The notes under the pieces are model-generated. The model did no database searches. It saw nothing but the letters and a program-made list of their open reading frames with translations, and was not told the origin of the DNA. Of a DNA stretch of 64,000 bases, positions 8,400-20,431 are shown one piece after another (positions within the stretch are counted from its first letter, which is position 1; every line of letters begins with the position of its first letter). This DNA is from Kuschelorhynchus macadamiae (lineage: Eukaryota; Arthropoda; Insecta; Coleoptera; Curculionidae), in NCBI GenBank assembly GCA_030620095.1, contig JAUTXW010000598.1, positions 2,133,001 through 2,197,000 of the forward strand. Reading direction: 5' to 3'. A program made the position numbers and the translations under genes.

Positions 8400-11095
8400 T
8401 CACTGAAAAAAAAAATCATTAACGCTGTAAAATGGTCTCTCAATGAGGTATGCTTTGGTGTTTTTTCGAAATTGTGCAAGCATAGGGATAGATTTTAAAT
8501 GTACTGGCAGATTGTTGTAAAGTTTTATGGCGTTGTAAATAATTGATTTTTTTATTAATTCTGAGGAAGGAATGGGAAGATAAATATCATGCCTAGAGTT
8601 TCTGGTAGGGTATACATGTTGTGGCCTTTCTGGGAGGGTGTTTATATGTTTTCTCAGCAAACATGCCGTTTCCAAAATAAATAATGCAGGAAGTGTTAAT
8701 ATTTCATGTTTTTTGAAATAGTATTGGCAGTGAGCTCTATTATTTAGACCAAACAAATAACGAATGGCTCTCTTTTGAAGCATAAAAATACTACGAAATT
8801 GCTCGGTGGTACAGCAGCCCCAAAAGGGAAGGCCATAGCGGAAGTGGGATTCAAATAAAGAGAAATAAGTAAGTCTGGCAAAAGGAACGTCTAGTTCTTT
8901 TGAAACTGATCGAATAGCGAAGCAGGCGGTAGAAAGTTTTTTAGTTAAGGTGTCAATATGATTAGACCATTTTAGGTTGTTATTTATATTTAAACCCAGG
9001 AATTTAACCGACTCTACGTATTCAATATTGCTGTTATGTACCTGAAGTGTTTGTAAAGTTCCCTTATAAGATAACGCCACCGTTTTATCGACATTAAAAC
9101 AAAGCATATTGGAATCGGACCAAGCCTTAATTATAACCAAGTCTTTGGAGATACTAGAGTGTAAAGACGTTGTATCAAAATCACTCCAAGTTATGCTTGT
9201 GTCGTCAGCAAAAAGGGAAATTCTTCCATTAATTTTAAGGTTCGTGATATCATTAATGTATAACAAAAAAAGAATAGGTCCCAAGACTGAACCTTGAGGG
9301 ACTCCACTTGTAATCAACTTACAATCAGAATCGGAACCATTAGCCCTTACAAGTTGTTGTCTTTTCCCAAGATAAGATTTGAACCAATTTAAAGAAGTAC
9401 CACGAATTCCATAAAAATTTAGTTTGTTTATCAGAATTTCATGACTAACACAATCAAAGGCTTTCGCATAGTCACAAAAAACTGAGGCATTTAGGTGGTT
9501 GTTATTGAGAGATAAGTAGACGCCTCTAAGCAACGTGAACATGGCGTCGCTGGTGCAGTTGTTGGGTAGAAATCCGAATTGCTCCGGGGATATTATCTGA
9601 TGTTTCAGGAGAAATGGCATAAGACGATTCTTCAGTAGCCTTTCGATGATTTTTGATAGCACTGGTAGTAGTGCAATTGGGCGATAATTGCAAGTTAGTT
9701 TTTTCGCCGCCTTTATGAAGTGGAATAATTATAGCTGTTTTAAGGCAATCAGGAAATACACCTTTTATAAAGGACTCATTTATTAATGTTGTAAGGGCCT
9801 CTATGACTGGGAGTGGCAAGTTCAGGAATATTCTAATTGATAGGCCATCAGTGCTACACGAAGATTTACTTTTGATATTATTTATTACCTTCAATAGTTC
9901 AGTGTTGCTAACGGGACTTAAGAAAAAGCTATCAGCTAAATTTTTTGAAGGAGGGAGAAACGAAAGAGGGTCCAAACTTGGCGAGATACTAGAGGTAACA
10001 TTTTTGCTTACATTAATAAAATAATCATTTAGATCATTAGCCCCTGGCAAGATCTGAGTCACAGGGTTTGATTTGTTTCTGAGGTTATTGATGATGGACC
10101 AGGTTTCTTTTGAAACGTTATTTGAGTTTGTTAGACGTTTTCGGTAGTGTAATTTTTTTGCTGACTTAATAAGAGTAGTGTAGATCCTCCTATAGTTAGA
10201 GATATAGTCGAGAATAAGAAAGGAGTCGGAAATCCTTTCGTGGTCCACGGTTTATGCCGCTTAGGTTTGATATTCTTAAGCGGGAAGGCCTTGTTAAAAG
10301 CACTTAAAGTTTTATTTAAAAAAGTTCTGAAGTTTGTGTTGACATTATCAGATTCAAAATTCCAATCGGTGTTAAAGCAAATATTATGAAATACTGAGAA
10401 ATTTGCGGCCGAGAAAATTCTGCCCCGATGGGGAGATCTTGGTAAGGGCCTAATAGGTAAACTAAACCTGGAAATTACCGCCTCGTGATCGGAAAGACCT
10501 GAGTTATAGACCTGTGAATGCACCTCTGATGGAGAAAAATCAGACGCCATGTAATCGATGATGGAAGAAGAGTTTTTTGAAATTCTAGTTGGCGAGGATA
10601 CATGCATTGAAAGACCGAAAGAGTCGAATATAGAAAGTAGATATTTTTGGATGGCACAAATAGTAGCATAGTCAATATTAAAGTCCCCGCATAGAATTTT
10701 TTTACCTTTAATCGGTAGACTGTCTAGCAAACTTACCAGGCTATTTAAAAATGATTGTACATCAGAGTTTGGTGATCTATAAATACAAATTACATAAAGA
10801 TCAAGGTTTTGATTATATACCATAGAGAATTCAAAAGAGCTATCCGCTAACAAATGATCATATTTAGATACCGACATGAAATCTCCATTTAGGGATAGAA
10901 TCAGTGTTCCCCCATGAGCTGAGTTTTTTCTGTCATATCTCCAGCTATTGTGGTATACCTCTTAATATAAAAGGGTTCGTTTAGATTCAGCCAGTGCTCA
11001 GTAATTGCAACAAGTTGGGGGAACTCCAATTCTTCCAGAAATAGGTACAACTCGTCAGTTTTATTTCTTAGAGAAGCAATATTAATTAGAACCAT
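8400..11095 (-). pseudogene. LINE ORF2: endonuclease and reverse transcriptase, frameshifted
   Basis: Pieces in order: 11095-10901 (TDELYLFLEELEFPQL, ITEHWLN, the endonuclease start); 10877-10131 (VICIYRSPNSD, LCGDFNIDY, TRISKNSSSIIDYMASDF, SGLSDHEAV); 10248-9526 (KETWSIINNLRNK, SCSTDGLSIRIF, IIIPLHKGG); 9662-8400 (ERLLKNRLMPFL, EQFGFLPNNCTSDAM, FCDYAKAFDCVSHEI, GVPQGSVLGPILFLLYINDI, SLFADDTS, then the C-terminal TLPALFILE region). The protein copies its own RNA at a nicked target. Frameshifts near 10920, 10240 and 9680 separate the pieces. All catalytic motifs remain, so decay is recent. Confidence 0.85.
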
Positions 11096-11138
11096 ATTAA
11101 GACTAGTAACAACAGGACGTTTTGAGGAATCTAGTTCC

Positions 11139-12790
11139 TCAGGACACGTCGTGTTTTCTAAAAAATTTTTTTGGGAGAATTGCTGGTAATATAGTTTTTA
11201 TGGTATTCTCTGGTCCTCTGAAGATGGATCGTTCTCTCCGAAGATATATAGGATCCACTTCTGCTGCGTTAAATCCGTAAGCAGCATGAAAATCGAAATA
11301 TATCTTATGTAGGGTTCTATAATCTATAGGAATGCCTTCAGAAGCCAAAAACAGCCTGGTGCTTGTATTTGTAAACCCTTCAAAGTGAATTGGCGCAGGT
11401 TGGTCGTGCAGGAAGGCGACATATAACTTGAAGGCCTTTAAAATGGCTGGTTCTCTTAGTCTAGACATGAGGAAACGGTTATCAGAATTTTTTCCGGTTC
11501 GCATAAGCTTCACTGTTGGGGGAGACATTGGATCAAAAATAGGTTCTTGGTCAATAGGAGCTTTTTGGAAAGACTGTAGCAGTTGTCGCTCAACAAGACA
11601 TTTGCTTTGCAGGCAGCAATGGCGTCTTTGTCAGAAGATATTATAGTGCCCTTTTGAGACATTGGAGAGGAGACAACCAGTGAACTGACGGAGCTCGAGT
11701 TGGTGGGCAGTTTTTTCGGTGTGGAGGGAGGTGGGAGGTTTGGTGTAGATTTTTCAGAAAGTTCGGATACAGCTGACCGTTTTATTACTACGCCATGGGG
11801 CCATAGATTGCTGTCTAAAAGCTTTTCAGCTGACTTTTTTGACTGAGTTCCAATTTTAAAATCAATATTTGAGATATGATTGATTAGGTGGTAGCAGCGA
11901 ATAAACTCTGTAGTCCCAAGCTTCTCCTTAACGTAGTGAACTATGTTGTTAGGCGTAAACCCTGCAGGAAGATTTCTTACGACTACATAGTGCCACCGTT
12001 GTGTATTATTACAAGCCAGCTTGCTGGAGCCTTCACTAGTACTGGGAATATCCGTAGGTGTTACCTCAGTTTGTGTAGAGGCGGTGGAGCAGGTAGTTTC
12101 CATAGTTGGTGCAGGCAAGGATATGGTGGTAGGGTATGTATTTTTGATATGCTTACACTTATGTTGATTTTCATATTTGGAGTATAACTCCTTTACCAAG
12201 TCAGTTACACAAGTTAGGTTGCTCTTAATGTTAGCAATACCTGCTTTTAATTCAATTGAAGAGGAGTCCTGTACTTGGATTTTTATCGCTTCTTCGGCAT
12301 TGTTGAAGAGGATTTGGGAAATATTGAAAATATTCTGTTCCATATCCCTTAGAGACTTTAATAACATATCTGGCTTGTAAGCGGAAAACTCCCTCGAGAG
12401 ATTGTGGATATCGTCAATCTTTTTCTCCATGAGATCCCACCTGGATTCACTCTTCACTAAAATGTCATACATTTCAGAAATTGTCGGTACACTACTTGAC
12501 AATTGGGATACACGGTTTGCGACTGAATCAAAAAGTTCATGTGGAATCAAATTTTGAGATACCTTTGTGATTTTATCGTTGAGATATTTCAAACTAGGGG
12601 AGTCGCACAGGGCGCAGAAAAATCGGAGGTGGGTTGATTTTTGTAATATCAAGATTTTTGTGGTAGCCTTATCAAGGCCCGTGCAATTCATGCAAAAAGA
12701 TCGTTTACACTCGCCACTACAACGAAGTTTATTGTATTTGTCTTTCTCTGAAAACTCTTTACGGCAATTGTCACACTTGTATTCAGCCAT
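11139..12790 (-). pseudogene. LINE ORF1 with N-terminal PHD-like zinc finger, frameshifted
   Basis: The ATG is at 12790 (MAEYKCDNCRKEF). The first 70 residues have paired Cys in the order CDNC, RCSGECKRSFCMNC and FFCALC, a PHD-like zinc finger. A coiled-coil-like middle follows (residues about 90-230, LLKSLRDMEQNIFNISQILF), then an RRM-like stretch around WHYVVVRNLPAGFTP and VHYVKEKLGTTEF. A frameshift near 11520 leads to 11528-11139, which ends with LRRERSIFRGPENTI. The order, upstream of ORF2, is that of CR1-group ORF1. It probably binds the LINE RNA. Confidence 0.75.
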
Positions 12791-12944
12791 ATTTAGAAAA
12801 TGAAAAATTCGAAACAAAAATACACAGCGAAAACAAAACAGAACAAACACACGTACTGCGAAGCAGCTCGACCGCGAGGAACGCAAAACAAAGCACAACC
12901 GAACGGTACCGCAGTCGAACTGCGAAAATGCTTTAGGATGCGAT

Positions 12945-14565
12945 GAAATATCGATGAGGGTATTAGAAACTTTACCAGAGTCTACTTTAAACGCATTTAT
13001 GACGGCTGTAAAGATTAATTCGCTGCAGGAATCTTTCCTGAATCTCTGAAGGAAGCGATTGTCATTCCAATTCATAAGGGAGGGGATGTGACTACTCCAG
13101 CAAATTTCAGACCATTCTCCTTGTTGCCTACGATTGCTAAAGTTGTTGAAAAACTTGTAAAAAAAGAGTTATCTCGTACTTAGAGAAGCACAAAATTTTA
13201 ACTGTTGATCAATTTGGTTTTCAGAGTGGTAGGAGTACAGGAGATGCAATTTTTGCATTTTTTGATAATCTGTATCTTTACATAAATGAGGGTGAGACGG
13301 CTGCTGCAGTTTTTTGTAATCTCGCTAAAGCTTTCGATTGCATGGACTTGGAATACTGTTGCGGAAGCTAGAGTGGTATGGTTTCACTGGTTTAGGTTTT
13401 ATGTCTCCGGACGATATCAGAGGGTCAGGTTGCATGAGGCTGATTCTATTAAACGAGAAATTATTTCGGGAGTACCTCAGGGTTCTGTTCTAGGACCAAT
13501 TTTATTTCTTGTCTACATAAATGATCTATCGTCACTGAAAATTAAGGGTGAATTCACAATTTTTGCCGATGATACCTCAGTTTTGTGGCATTTTAGGAAT
13601 CCTGAGGGGCTAACTCATGGAATCGCAAATGATGTTGAACAAATTAAAGGGTGGTGTGATGCTAATCGCCTTTCTTTCAACATTTCTAAGACCAACATTA
13701 CGCATTTTGGGTGTTCGCTTGATGATGTCTATCTGGATAATGAACAGACTTCGATAAAATCTAATATTAAATTTTTGGGTGTAGCTATAGACACTAAGTT
13801 AACCTTTAAGGATCATATTTTGAAAATATGCAATAGTCTGGCATCGGGATGTTATGCCTTGACAGTTGTATCGAACGAGTTGGATGAACACATTGCGGAA
13901 TCAGTATATTCGGCTTAAATAGAATCCCATTTGCATTATGGGGTCTGTTTCTGGGGTAATTCGAGCCAATATCTGATAAACTCAGTTTTCGTTCTGCAAA
14001 AGATGGCAGTGAGGTATATGTGCGGGGTAAGTGGTTGAGATTCTTGTAGACCACTATTTATTAATCGCAAAATCCTAACTCTAACTTGTATTTTTATTTT
14101 CGAGACAGCTTGTATGATGTTTTAAAAATTTTAAAAATAGAGAATATTATAATCATTATAATACAAGACAAACTGGAGCTCTGCCACTGCCCATACCTCA
14201 CACTTCACGAGTTAAAAACTCAATATTCTATACAGGTAGGAAGATATTCAACTACCTACCAGAGAGTGTGAGAACTTTGAATAATATTAAAACATTCAAA
14301 TATTCTCTTAAATGCATATTACTCAAAAAGCTTATTATGGCCTTCTGGAATTTTTCACTGATATATTATTGTTCTTTATATTTAAATATATATGTATATT
14401 TATATTATATTAGTGCTTTTGATGTGTGTTTTTTTGCTGTTTTTGTTTCTTATTGTTATCTACTTTTACTTATATTTTTTTACTGCTTGTTGGTTTATAT
14501 ATTTCTACCTTTGGCTTTGTAACAAGATTTTATCTTAAACAATCAAGCAATTTTTGACTTTTGAC
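12945..14565 (+). mobile_element. LINE reading plus, RT part and 3' end, continuation of 7440-7829
   Basis: Plus-strand pieces: DEISMRVLETLPEST, IFPESLKEAIVIPIHKGGD, DQFGFQSGRSTGDAIF (frameshifted), then 13286-13918 with GVPQGSVLGPILFLVYINDL and TIFADDTSVLW. The C-terminal cysteine-rich region follows with stops. The 3' UTR runs to about 14565 and ends with a degenerate TTTTTGACTTTTGACTTTGA tail. It is broken by several indels and by the nested minus-strand LINE. Confidence 0.8.
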
Positions 14566-14855
14566 TTTGACAGCTTTTCCGTACTCAGAAGTATAACGGT
14601 TTTGCACTTTTTTATTTAGAAAAAAAGTTACAGGGTATTCCTCTGTATGTATTTTTAAAAGCACAAAAAATACCAATTTTATATGCCTATTTTACTAATG
14701 TGGAACATTCGGGACTTTATTATCCTAGTTGGACAGTATACCGAAGCGGACAGTATGCAATTCTTAATTTACATTTTTCACCTTTTCTTTTTTGTAAGTT
14801 TGTTTCATAGTTTAGTTGTTTCAAATTTGTACATAAATATATAAAAATATCTTAC
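14566..14855. repeat. Right half of the repeat at 6995-7439, then intron
   Basis: Positions 14566-14745 repeat the block seen at 7240-7400: CAGAAGTATAACGGTTTTGC, a TTTAGAAAAAAAGTTACAGG stretch, and a GGGACTTTATTATCC segment. The LINE 7440-14565 therefore inserted into it. 14746-14855 is plain intron up to the exon donor. Confidence 0.6.
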
Positions 14856-16182
14856 CTTTGTATCTAACAGCTCGGCCACAGCTACTACCGAATACTTGTA
14901 GAACCACCTGTAGTACAACGCCAACGTATCCATTTTGCTTTCGAACGATTTAGGGGTGGTCAGTCCGGCCTCTGGCGCACGAACGCTAGTCAAAAAACTG
15001 TTCAGCACTTGTCTCCAACTCAAAAGTTCCAAAATTTTCACAAACGACTTCTCGAAACCTGTTGTTTTGGTCCAAGAAACGAAGGATAGCTTTAAAAATA
15101 CGAAATATTCGGAGCGAAGGTTTAGATAGTGCGTGCAGATGGGGCTGTTCAGGACATCTGAATATTCTCTTTTCCTGAGGCCCAGGAGGTAATGATATAG
15201 TGAGTTTTTGGTGGAATACTTGACTTCAAACTCGTCTTTTATCCGGTGAACTTCAATTTGTAAAGCTGAGTGGATGGCGTTGCTGACAATGCCATTTGGA
15301 TCGATATTGTCTGGGTTTTTGATCCATCTGCTATCATAGGGGAAGTCAACACTCTTACTCTCGAAGAATTTAGTTACTTTGTAAAACTTCTCGATAGCCC
15401 CTTGCCAATCTGTGTGTTTAAAAGCGTTTTTCAGGTAAGCAATTTTAAATTCAATGTCGTCAGATGAGCTCCAGGCAAAATTAACCACCAAAAGATTAGC
15501 TAAAGTATAGAAGTTGACGTTTTCGAAAAACTCCATTTGATGCTTGACAGCTTCAATATCGGACCAAATCGTTAGGTCTTTAGCGTTTTTGGATTTGTCG
15601 ACTTTACTCGCCCTTTTTACGAAATCTGGAACGTTTTCCATTATTTCTGAGCCAGAAGGTAGTTGTTTTGCCCTCTGAACCTGTTTACTGAATCTACTGA
15701 TAGCCATACAGTAAATTGCTGATTGTTGCTTGACTTTCTCTAAGTTAGACCACCTCACTAGGTCTTTGGTGTTTAAAGTAACATTCGAATTGTAGAAATC
15801 ACACAACAAATCATCATGATCCGTAAGCGATCGTTGAATTTCATCTTTAATCACCTTTAAAACATTGTTACAATTAAACTCTGAGGGGTTTTTGGTTTTA
15901 TAATAGACTTCGATGCAAGTAGAATAAAACGCCTCCGCAATGTCGATGCCATGCCGTATCTGTTGAGAGATTAAAGAAGAACACTGCAGGATTTCCAAAT
16001 TTCCAGGTTTTTCGCCCAATATTATATTACTCATAAATTCGTGGATTTTTAGTAGAACGTGGATGTGTTTAGGATTACTCAAGCCTTCAAAGTCAATAAG
16101 ACTTTTTATATCGAAGGGATTTGAATGAGTCGATTCTGTTTCATTGAGCATATATATTTCCACTCCCCTGTTACGCATGGCC
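14856..16182 (-). CDS. Mdn1: Midasin homologue, exon (end of last AAA+ module and start of linker)
   Basis: Acceptor CTGTTTTAG at 16183, donor GTAAGAT at 14855, 1327 bases. The first base completes an Arg codon split with the previous exon, and the rest is 442 open codons ending in phase 0. It opens AMRNRGVEIYM, the signature that follows the Walker-B and sensor part of midasin AAA+ modules and contains the arginine-finger pair. It continues LIDFEGLSNPKHIHVLLKIH (small AAA subdomain), then a long motif-free helical stretch, the linker. Since no new Walker A follows, this is probably the sixth AAA+ module. The preceding exon supplies GEIS, giving the family's GEISRAMRNRG. Confidence 0.9.
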
Positions 16183-16599
16183 CTAAAACAGAATGTGCAA
16201 TTAAATATCGTCCCCAAGAACTACACAATTCAAATTTATAGTATCAAATATATTTTATTTATAGTAACAAGAATATTTAAAAAAAATCTACAATAAATTA
16301 TCGTATTTTTCTTCATTAGAAAACGTTTGGTTTCTAGCCATTTTTTATTATAAAATTTAAAATAATTGTTGCGGTTATCTAATCTAGCTTCAAAACGAAC
16401 CAGAGGTTTTTGACAAGTAATTTATTTAACATGACAACAATTTTATTTTGTTTTTTTTAGGCAATCTCAGCCTACTACCAAAAACTGAGTCTATATCTAA
16501 AAAAATGCAAATTACTAGGCGATTCGAATAGAAAAGTATACATTATTATATATTTTCGAGAAGCTTATTGTGAACTGAATAATATAAAATGAAAATATA
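16183..16599. other. Intron sequence, nothing recognised
   Basis: AT-rich intron upstream of the large exon. No coding homology or clear repeat. Confidence 0.5.
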
Positions 16600-17580
16600 C
16601 GTGGTGTCCCATTTAAAAAATTATAAGTTTGTGTTATATCTCAAAAACGACAGCTCACTGACTACGGCATCGGATTCTACGTGAAAAACTGTATCATAGC
16701 CAGTTTTTACCTTTTCGATAAGTTAAACCACTGAAATACGAGGAGAACCCAAAATTGCAATATTTTCAATTTCACACTGTGTCTTAAAAACTAATAAGAG
16801 AGACACCCCATAAAACAACGAAAACGGGAAACCCTGTATAAGACAAGTATACCAGTTTCCCGGAATACGTCCCAGCAGCTGAAAAATATTCGATTTGATT
16901 CTGGACATATGCATGATATGCTGTGAGAGATGCTTGCCACCCAACATTTTGTGAATCATTTGAAGAGCATAGCTAGACCTACTGACCCCTACTGCAAGCT
17001 GATTAACATGCGACTTCCAATTTACCCACTGATCTAATCTTACCCCCAAAAAAGAAAATTCTTTAGCTGATTTTATGTTTGTTTTCTTATATGTATGCTG
17101 CATTGCTCAAAATCAGTCTCCGATTTTGAGCAATGCACCATCTGTGATTTAGACACATTGAGGGGAAGGTTGTTATCCACAAACCAACGCCCTCAATACA
17201 TTCAAGAACAACTTAGTCATATGGTTTGCACACGCATCAGAAAAGTGTCGTCAGCAAAAAGAACCGCACCACAATCAGAAACGTCAACAAGGTCATTTGT
17301 GTATATGGTGAAAAGCAGTGGTCACAAGAAACCCTAAGGAACACCTTGATTAATGATACTGCTATCTGACACTACCTGTTCCCCCGAGTTGTCACATTGT
17401 TCACATCTCCGTGAACAATGTACACATGTGACAACGTACGACACAACCAAGTCCAATGTCACGCCCCTGATACCATATCGCACAAGCTTGTTAAACAGAA
17501 TAGAATGATCAACACTATCGAATGCTTTAGATAAATCAAGAAATATGGCTGGGGTAAAATTGCATTGCAAATAGAGTTTA
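16600..17580 (-). mobile_element. LINE reverse transcriptase remnant
   Basis: Minus-strand pieces: FLDLSKAFDSVDHSILFNKL and RYGIRGVTLDLVVSYV (17570-17430), NQGVP, LLFTIYTNDLVDV and VLFADDTFLM (17340-17230), then FSFLGVRLDQWVNWKSHVNQ (17090-16980). These are RT motifs B to E of a CR1/Jockey-like LINE. Many stops and frameshifts. Two short near-perfect hairpins (17100-17137 and 17386-17441) sit inside. The left end carries a mariner-type CCCTGTATAAGAC near 16830 and GGTGTCCCATTT near 16610, so a small DNA element may be embedded at 16608-16840. Confidence 0.7.
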
Positions 17581-17588
17581 GTAACTGC

Positions 17589-18018
17589 TCAAAACTTGAT
17601 TACTCTCTGACTATCATCAATTTCAGTCTTGGAGACAGGTTGGGGAAATTGTATAATGGAGTGAAGTGTACTATCGTCAGCATAGCGGTAAATAGGATTG
17701 CTGGTAGACGAGAACAGATCATTGATGTGCAGGAGGAATAGGGTAGATGCAAACCGCTGAACCCTGTGAAATGCCCGCGTTGATTTCGTGAAAGTTTGAC
17801 GAATGGCCGTCAAGTTCGTCAGCAATACTTCTGTTGGCAAGAAATCTGGCTATCCAAGTACAAAGTTTTGGAGGAAGACCATAGGCAAGAAATTTGTTAA
17901 GACGTGCGTCATGCTAGACTTGATCAAATTCTGTCGTGGATAAGTTTATACCTTTGAAAGTGATTTAAAAGAACATTAGTGATATACTTTTCCATTTCCT
18001 TACTCAAAATTGGGAGGA
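17589..18018 (-). mobile_element. Second LINE reverse transcriptase fragment
   Basis: Minus strand gives KEMEKYITNVLLNHFQRYKL, then a gap, LPTEVLLTNLT, SAFASTLFLLHINDLFSSTS and YRYADDSTLHSI. The YADD box is retained. It is the same family as the remnant at 35575-35830. It abuts the plus-strand PLE that starts near 18030. Confidence 0.65.
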
Positions 18019-18029
18019 CGAGGGATGGA

Positions 18030-19345
18030 TCTGTAGTTAGAGGAAAGACTTGTTGCCTTCCCAAAATCCATAAACCTGGGAAGTCCATGAGACCTATTGT
18101 TTCAGCTGTTGGATCACCAACGTACAATATTTCAAAATGGTTAGTAGAAGAATTCAGCAAATTAAATATCTCGTACGATAACTTTGAGGTTACTAACTCG
18201 TTAGAATTCTTAGATAAAATTAAGAATGTTCACTTAAAAGAAGGTGAAATTTTAATATCTTTTGATGTAAGCTCATTGTTTTCTAGTGTACCTATACCAC
18301 TAGCTTTAGAATACCTAAAGGAACTACTTGAAATAATAATTTGAAGAAAGAAATTATTGATGAATATTTGCTTCATAGATTAGAAACCCAATTAAAAAAA
18401 AAAGAATTCCAGTATTTCCCACGGGTGTAGTATATATAGTAAGACGATATATTTGCTATTTTTGAATAAATAATCCTCCATTAATTTCACGTACGAAAAG
18501 GAGCACAACGGGCAATTACCTTTTCTCGACATTTATTAGAAATAACGATTAAGTAGAATTTTATATTTATAGGAAATTTACTAATACTGATAGGTATATA
18601 ACATCCGACTCATCTCATTGCCGTCAACACAAAATGGCAGCATTTCATTTCTTAACTCACAGGTTAGTCAATTTTCCATTAAGTAAAGAACGTTTTAACA
18701 ATGAAATGAATCGGATTAAAAATATAGCTAAAAGTAATGGATATAATAATAATTTTGTATATAAATTAGTAAACAGACATAAGGATAAGAAAATGTTAAA
18801 AGATGCCACTACTCTTCAAGCACTTGAGGCTCCCAATAAGTTCATAGTAACCCCATATAATCCCAGATATTCGAAAGGTCTAGAAAAAGTATTTAAAAAC
18901 GTAGGTTTTAGAGTAGCCTACAAAACCTACAAAACGGAGAACACTTTGAAAAATCTCCTTGGAAGCCCTAAAGACAAAGTCGACTTGAAGGAGAGGAGTG
19001 GGATCTATGAAATTAGCTGTAATGACTGCGATCTAAAATATGTTGGGCAAACTAAACGTTCCATAAACATTCGTTTTAAAGAACACATGTCACATTTAAG
19101 ATATGGAAGAACAGAAAAGTCAAGCGTTGCCCAACACGGTTTGGAAAACAATCACCAAATAGGAATAAATAATCTTACGTTGATTAAAAATGTATCTAAT
19201 AACAGATTATTGGATGCATTTGAGAGTATAGAAAGAGCTAAATGTGGTAAGAAAGCACTAAATAAAGACAGAGGGCCTATTCCCTATAGTCCCCTCTATT
19301 CTTTATTTGACAACGGTGCAGTCGGGTGCAACCAAGTGTGACCAC
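18030..19345 (+). mobile_element. Penelope-like element (family C), 5' truncated
   Basis: The plus strand opens inside the RT: CLPKIHKPGKSMRPIVSAVG, SPTYNISKWLVEEFSKL, ISFDVSSLFSSVP. A damaged, partly deleted region follows at 18345-18630 (a trace of TNTDRYITSDSSHCRQHK). Then comes an open stretch 18634-19341 with HFLTHRLVNFPLSKERFNNE, YNPRYSKGLEKVF and a GIY-YIG nuclease (SGIYEISC, KYVGQTKRSINIRFKEHMSH). The order RT then GIY-YIG defines a PLE. It differs clearly from family A. Confidence 0.85.
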
Positions 19346-20219
19346 ATTTACCTATAAATAGTCTCGTTTAGGATAAGTTCGTAAGTTTCCAGAACGTAAC
19401 AAGTTATGGTGTAGTGTGGTTAGAACTCTTGTATTTTGATTAGAGGAAAGAGTTTTGGATCCCTTTTCGGCAACAGGCTGTAGACGACCAGATTTACAGC
19501 TTTTAGCAAAAATACCCTTGTCATAGGACATTTGAAATAACAAGGTAAAGATAGAGGCCAATTCAGACTAAGGCCGGAATGCTTTTTGGTATTAAGTGTT
19601 TTGTTAAGTAACTAAGAATTAGTTTGAAGCCGAATTCATACAGTAAAATTATCAAGAAAGAATAAAATATTATTATTTACTTTTTAGCGCTTTTATTTTG
19701 GATTTGGTCTTGTTTTTTTAATAAAATTGTTTCTTCTATTCAACTTTGCAATCCCCGCCTGGTGTGCAACACTGAAATAAGAATCAGCTACTTTGTTAAG
19801 CAAATGATACATCTAGTTACCTGTCAGTGTTTTTGTGTTAACATCATAACTGGGTGAATGTACCCCTATTTTTACTAATAAATCCATCTAATCTAATCTA
19901 ATTACGCACTTTGTAAAAAATGCAGCTGTTTATCGGAACTTCTAACAATGAAACTAGCATGAAACGCAATACCTTCAGCATTGCTTACAACTTAATTAAA
20001 TTCTAGAACCTGTTTTTGCTAAATTATTATCAGAATCTAACATTTCAAATAATCAAAAAAAAAATTAGAGATAATAAACGTTAGAGAAGAACTTTTACGT
20101 ACCCCAAAACGTAAAAGCCCGGTATATTGACAATTGAGAATAGTATACGTTATAGTTCCTTATTAAGAAACCAATATGTATGACACACATACTAATAATA
20201 GTGTGTATGAGTAAAATAC
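19346..20219. other. Intron with a possible LINE 3' tail
   Basis: Near 19850-19905 a plus-strand stretch ends AATAAATCCATCTAATCTAA followed by more TCTAA units, resembling the short tandem tail of a non-LTR element. I see no coding remains with it. A small inverted pair (CTTTTACGT and ACGTAAAAG) lies at 20091-20116. Otherwise nothing recognised. Confidence 0.4.
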
Positions 20220-20431
20220 CTTGATATTTCTCCATTTTTGGGATCCATCGTTAAAAATATTCTAAAATCCGGATGTGGTTTGACCTCGAACATTTTCCCG
20301 TTCTCGTCGACTCCTTTTTCTGAAATTGTTAGTACACCGTTCGGTTCCAAGAGGGCGTTCAAACGATCCAGAACCGCAGCGCTGCACAAGTTGACGTTAT
20401 CGACGAGAAGCCAACATCCTTCTTGTAAACA
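20220..20431 (-). CDS. Mdn1: Midasin homologue, exon (Walker B and sensor part of an AAA+ module)
   Basis: Acceptor CTTTCTCTGTCAG ends at 20432, donor GTATTT is at 20219, 212 bases, in phase 0 and out after two bases. It encodes CLQEGCWLLVDNVNLCSAAV (hydrophobic Walker B with LLVDN), LDRLNALLEPNGVLTISEKG, and KPHPDFRIFLTMDPKNGEIS (sensor 1 region). This series is diagnostic of midasin among AAA+ proteins. WLLVDN has Asp followed by Asn where many AAA+ have DE, which is normal for midasin modules. It splices in frame to AMRNRG of the next exon. Confidence 0.93.

Larger units (their letters stand above)
7830..12944 (-). mobile_element. CR1/Jockey-like LINE with PHD-type ORF1, nested in another LINE
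   Basis: Nearly full length, minus strand: 5' leader about 12944-12791, ORF1 12790-11139, ORF2 11095-8400, 3' UTR to a (TTTG)n tail at 7830-7850. AATAAAG-type sequence near 7845-7860 precedes the tail. ORF2 has an APE endonuclease (GDFNID, SDHEAV) and an RT with FADDTS. PHD-bearing ORF1 proteins are known from CR1-group LINEs. At least four frameshifts inactivate it. It interrupts the plus-strand LINE 7440-14565. Confidence 0.8.

Noticed and set aside
14268..14522. Hydrophobic plus-strand frame that looks like a small membrane protein
   Set aside because: It lies in the T-rich 3' UTR of the plus-strand LINE, so the hydrophobicity comes from base composition.
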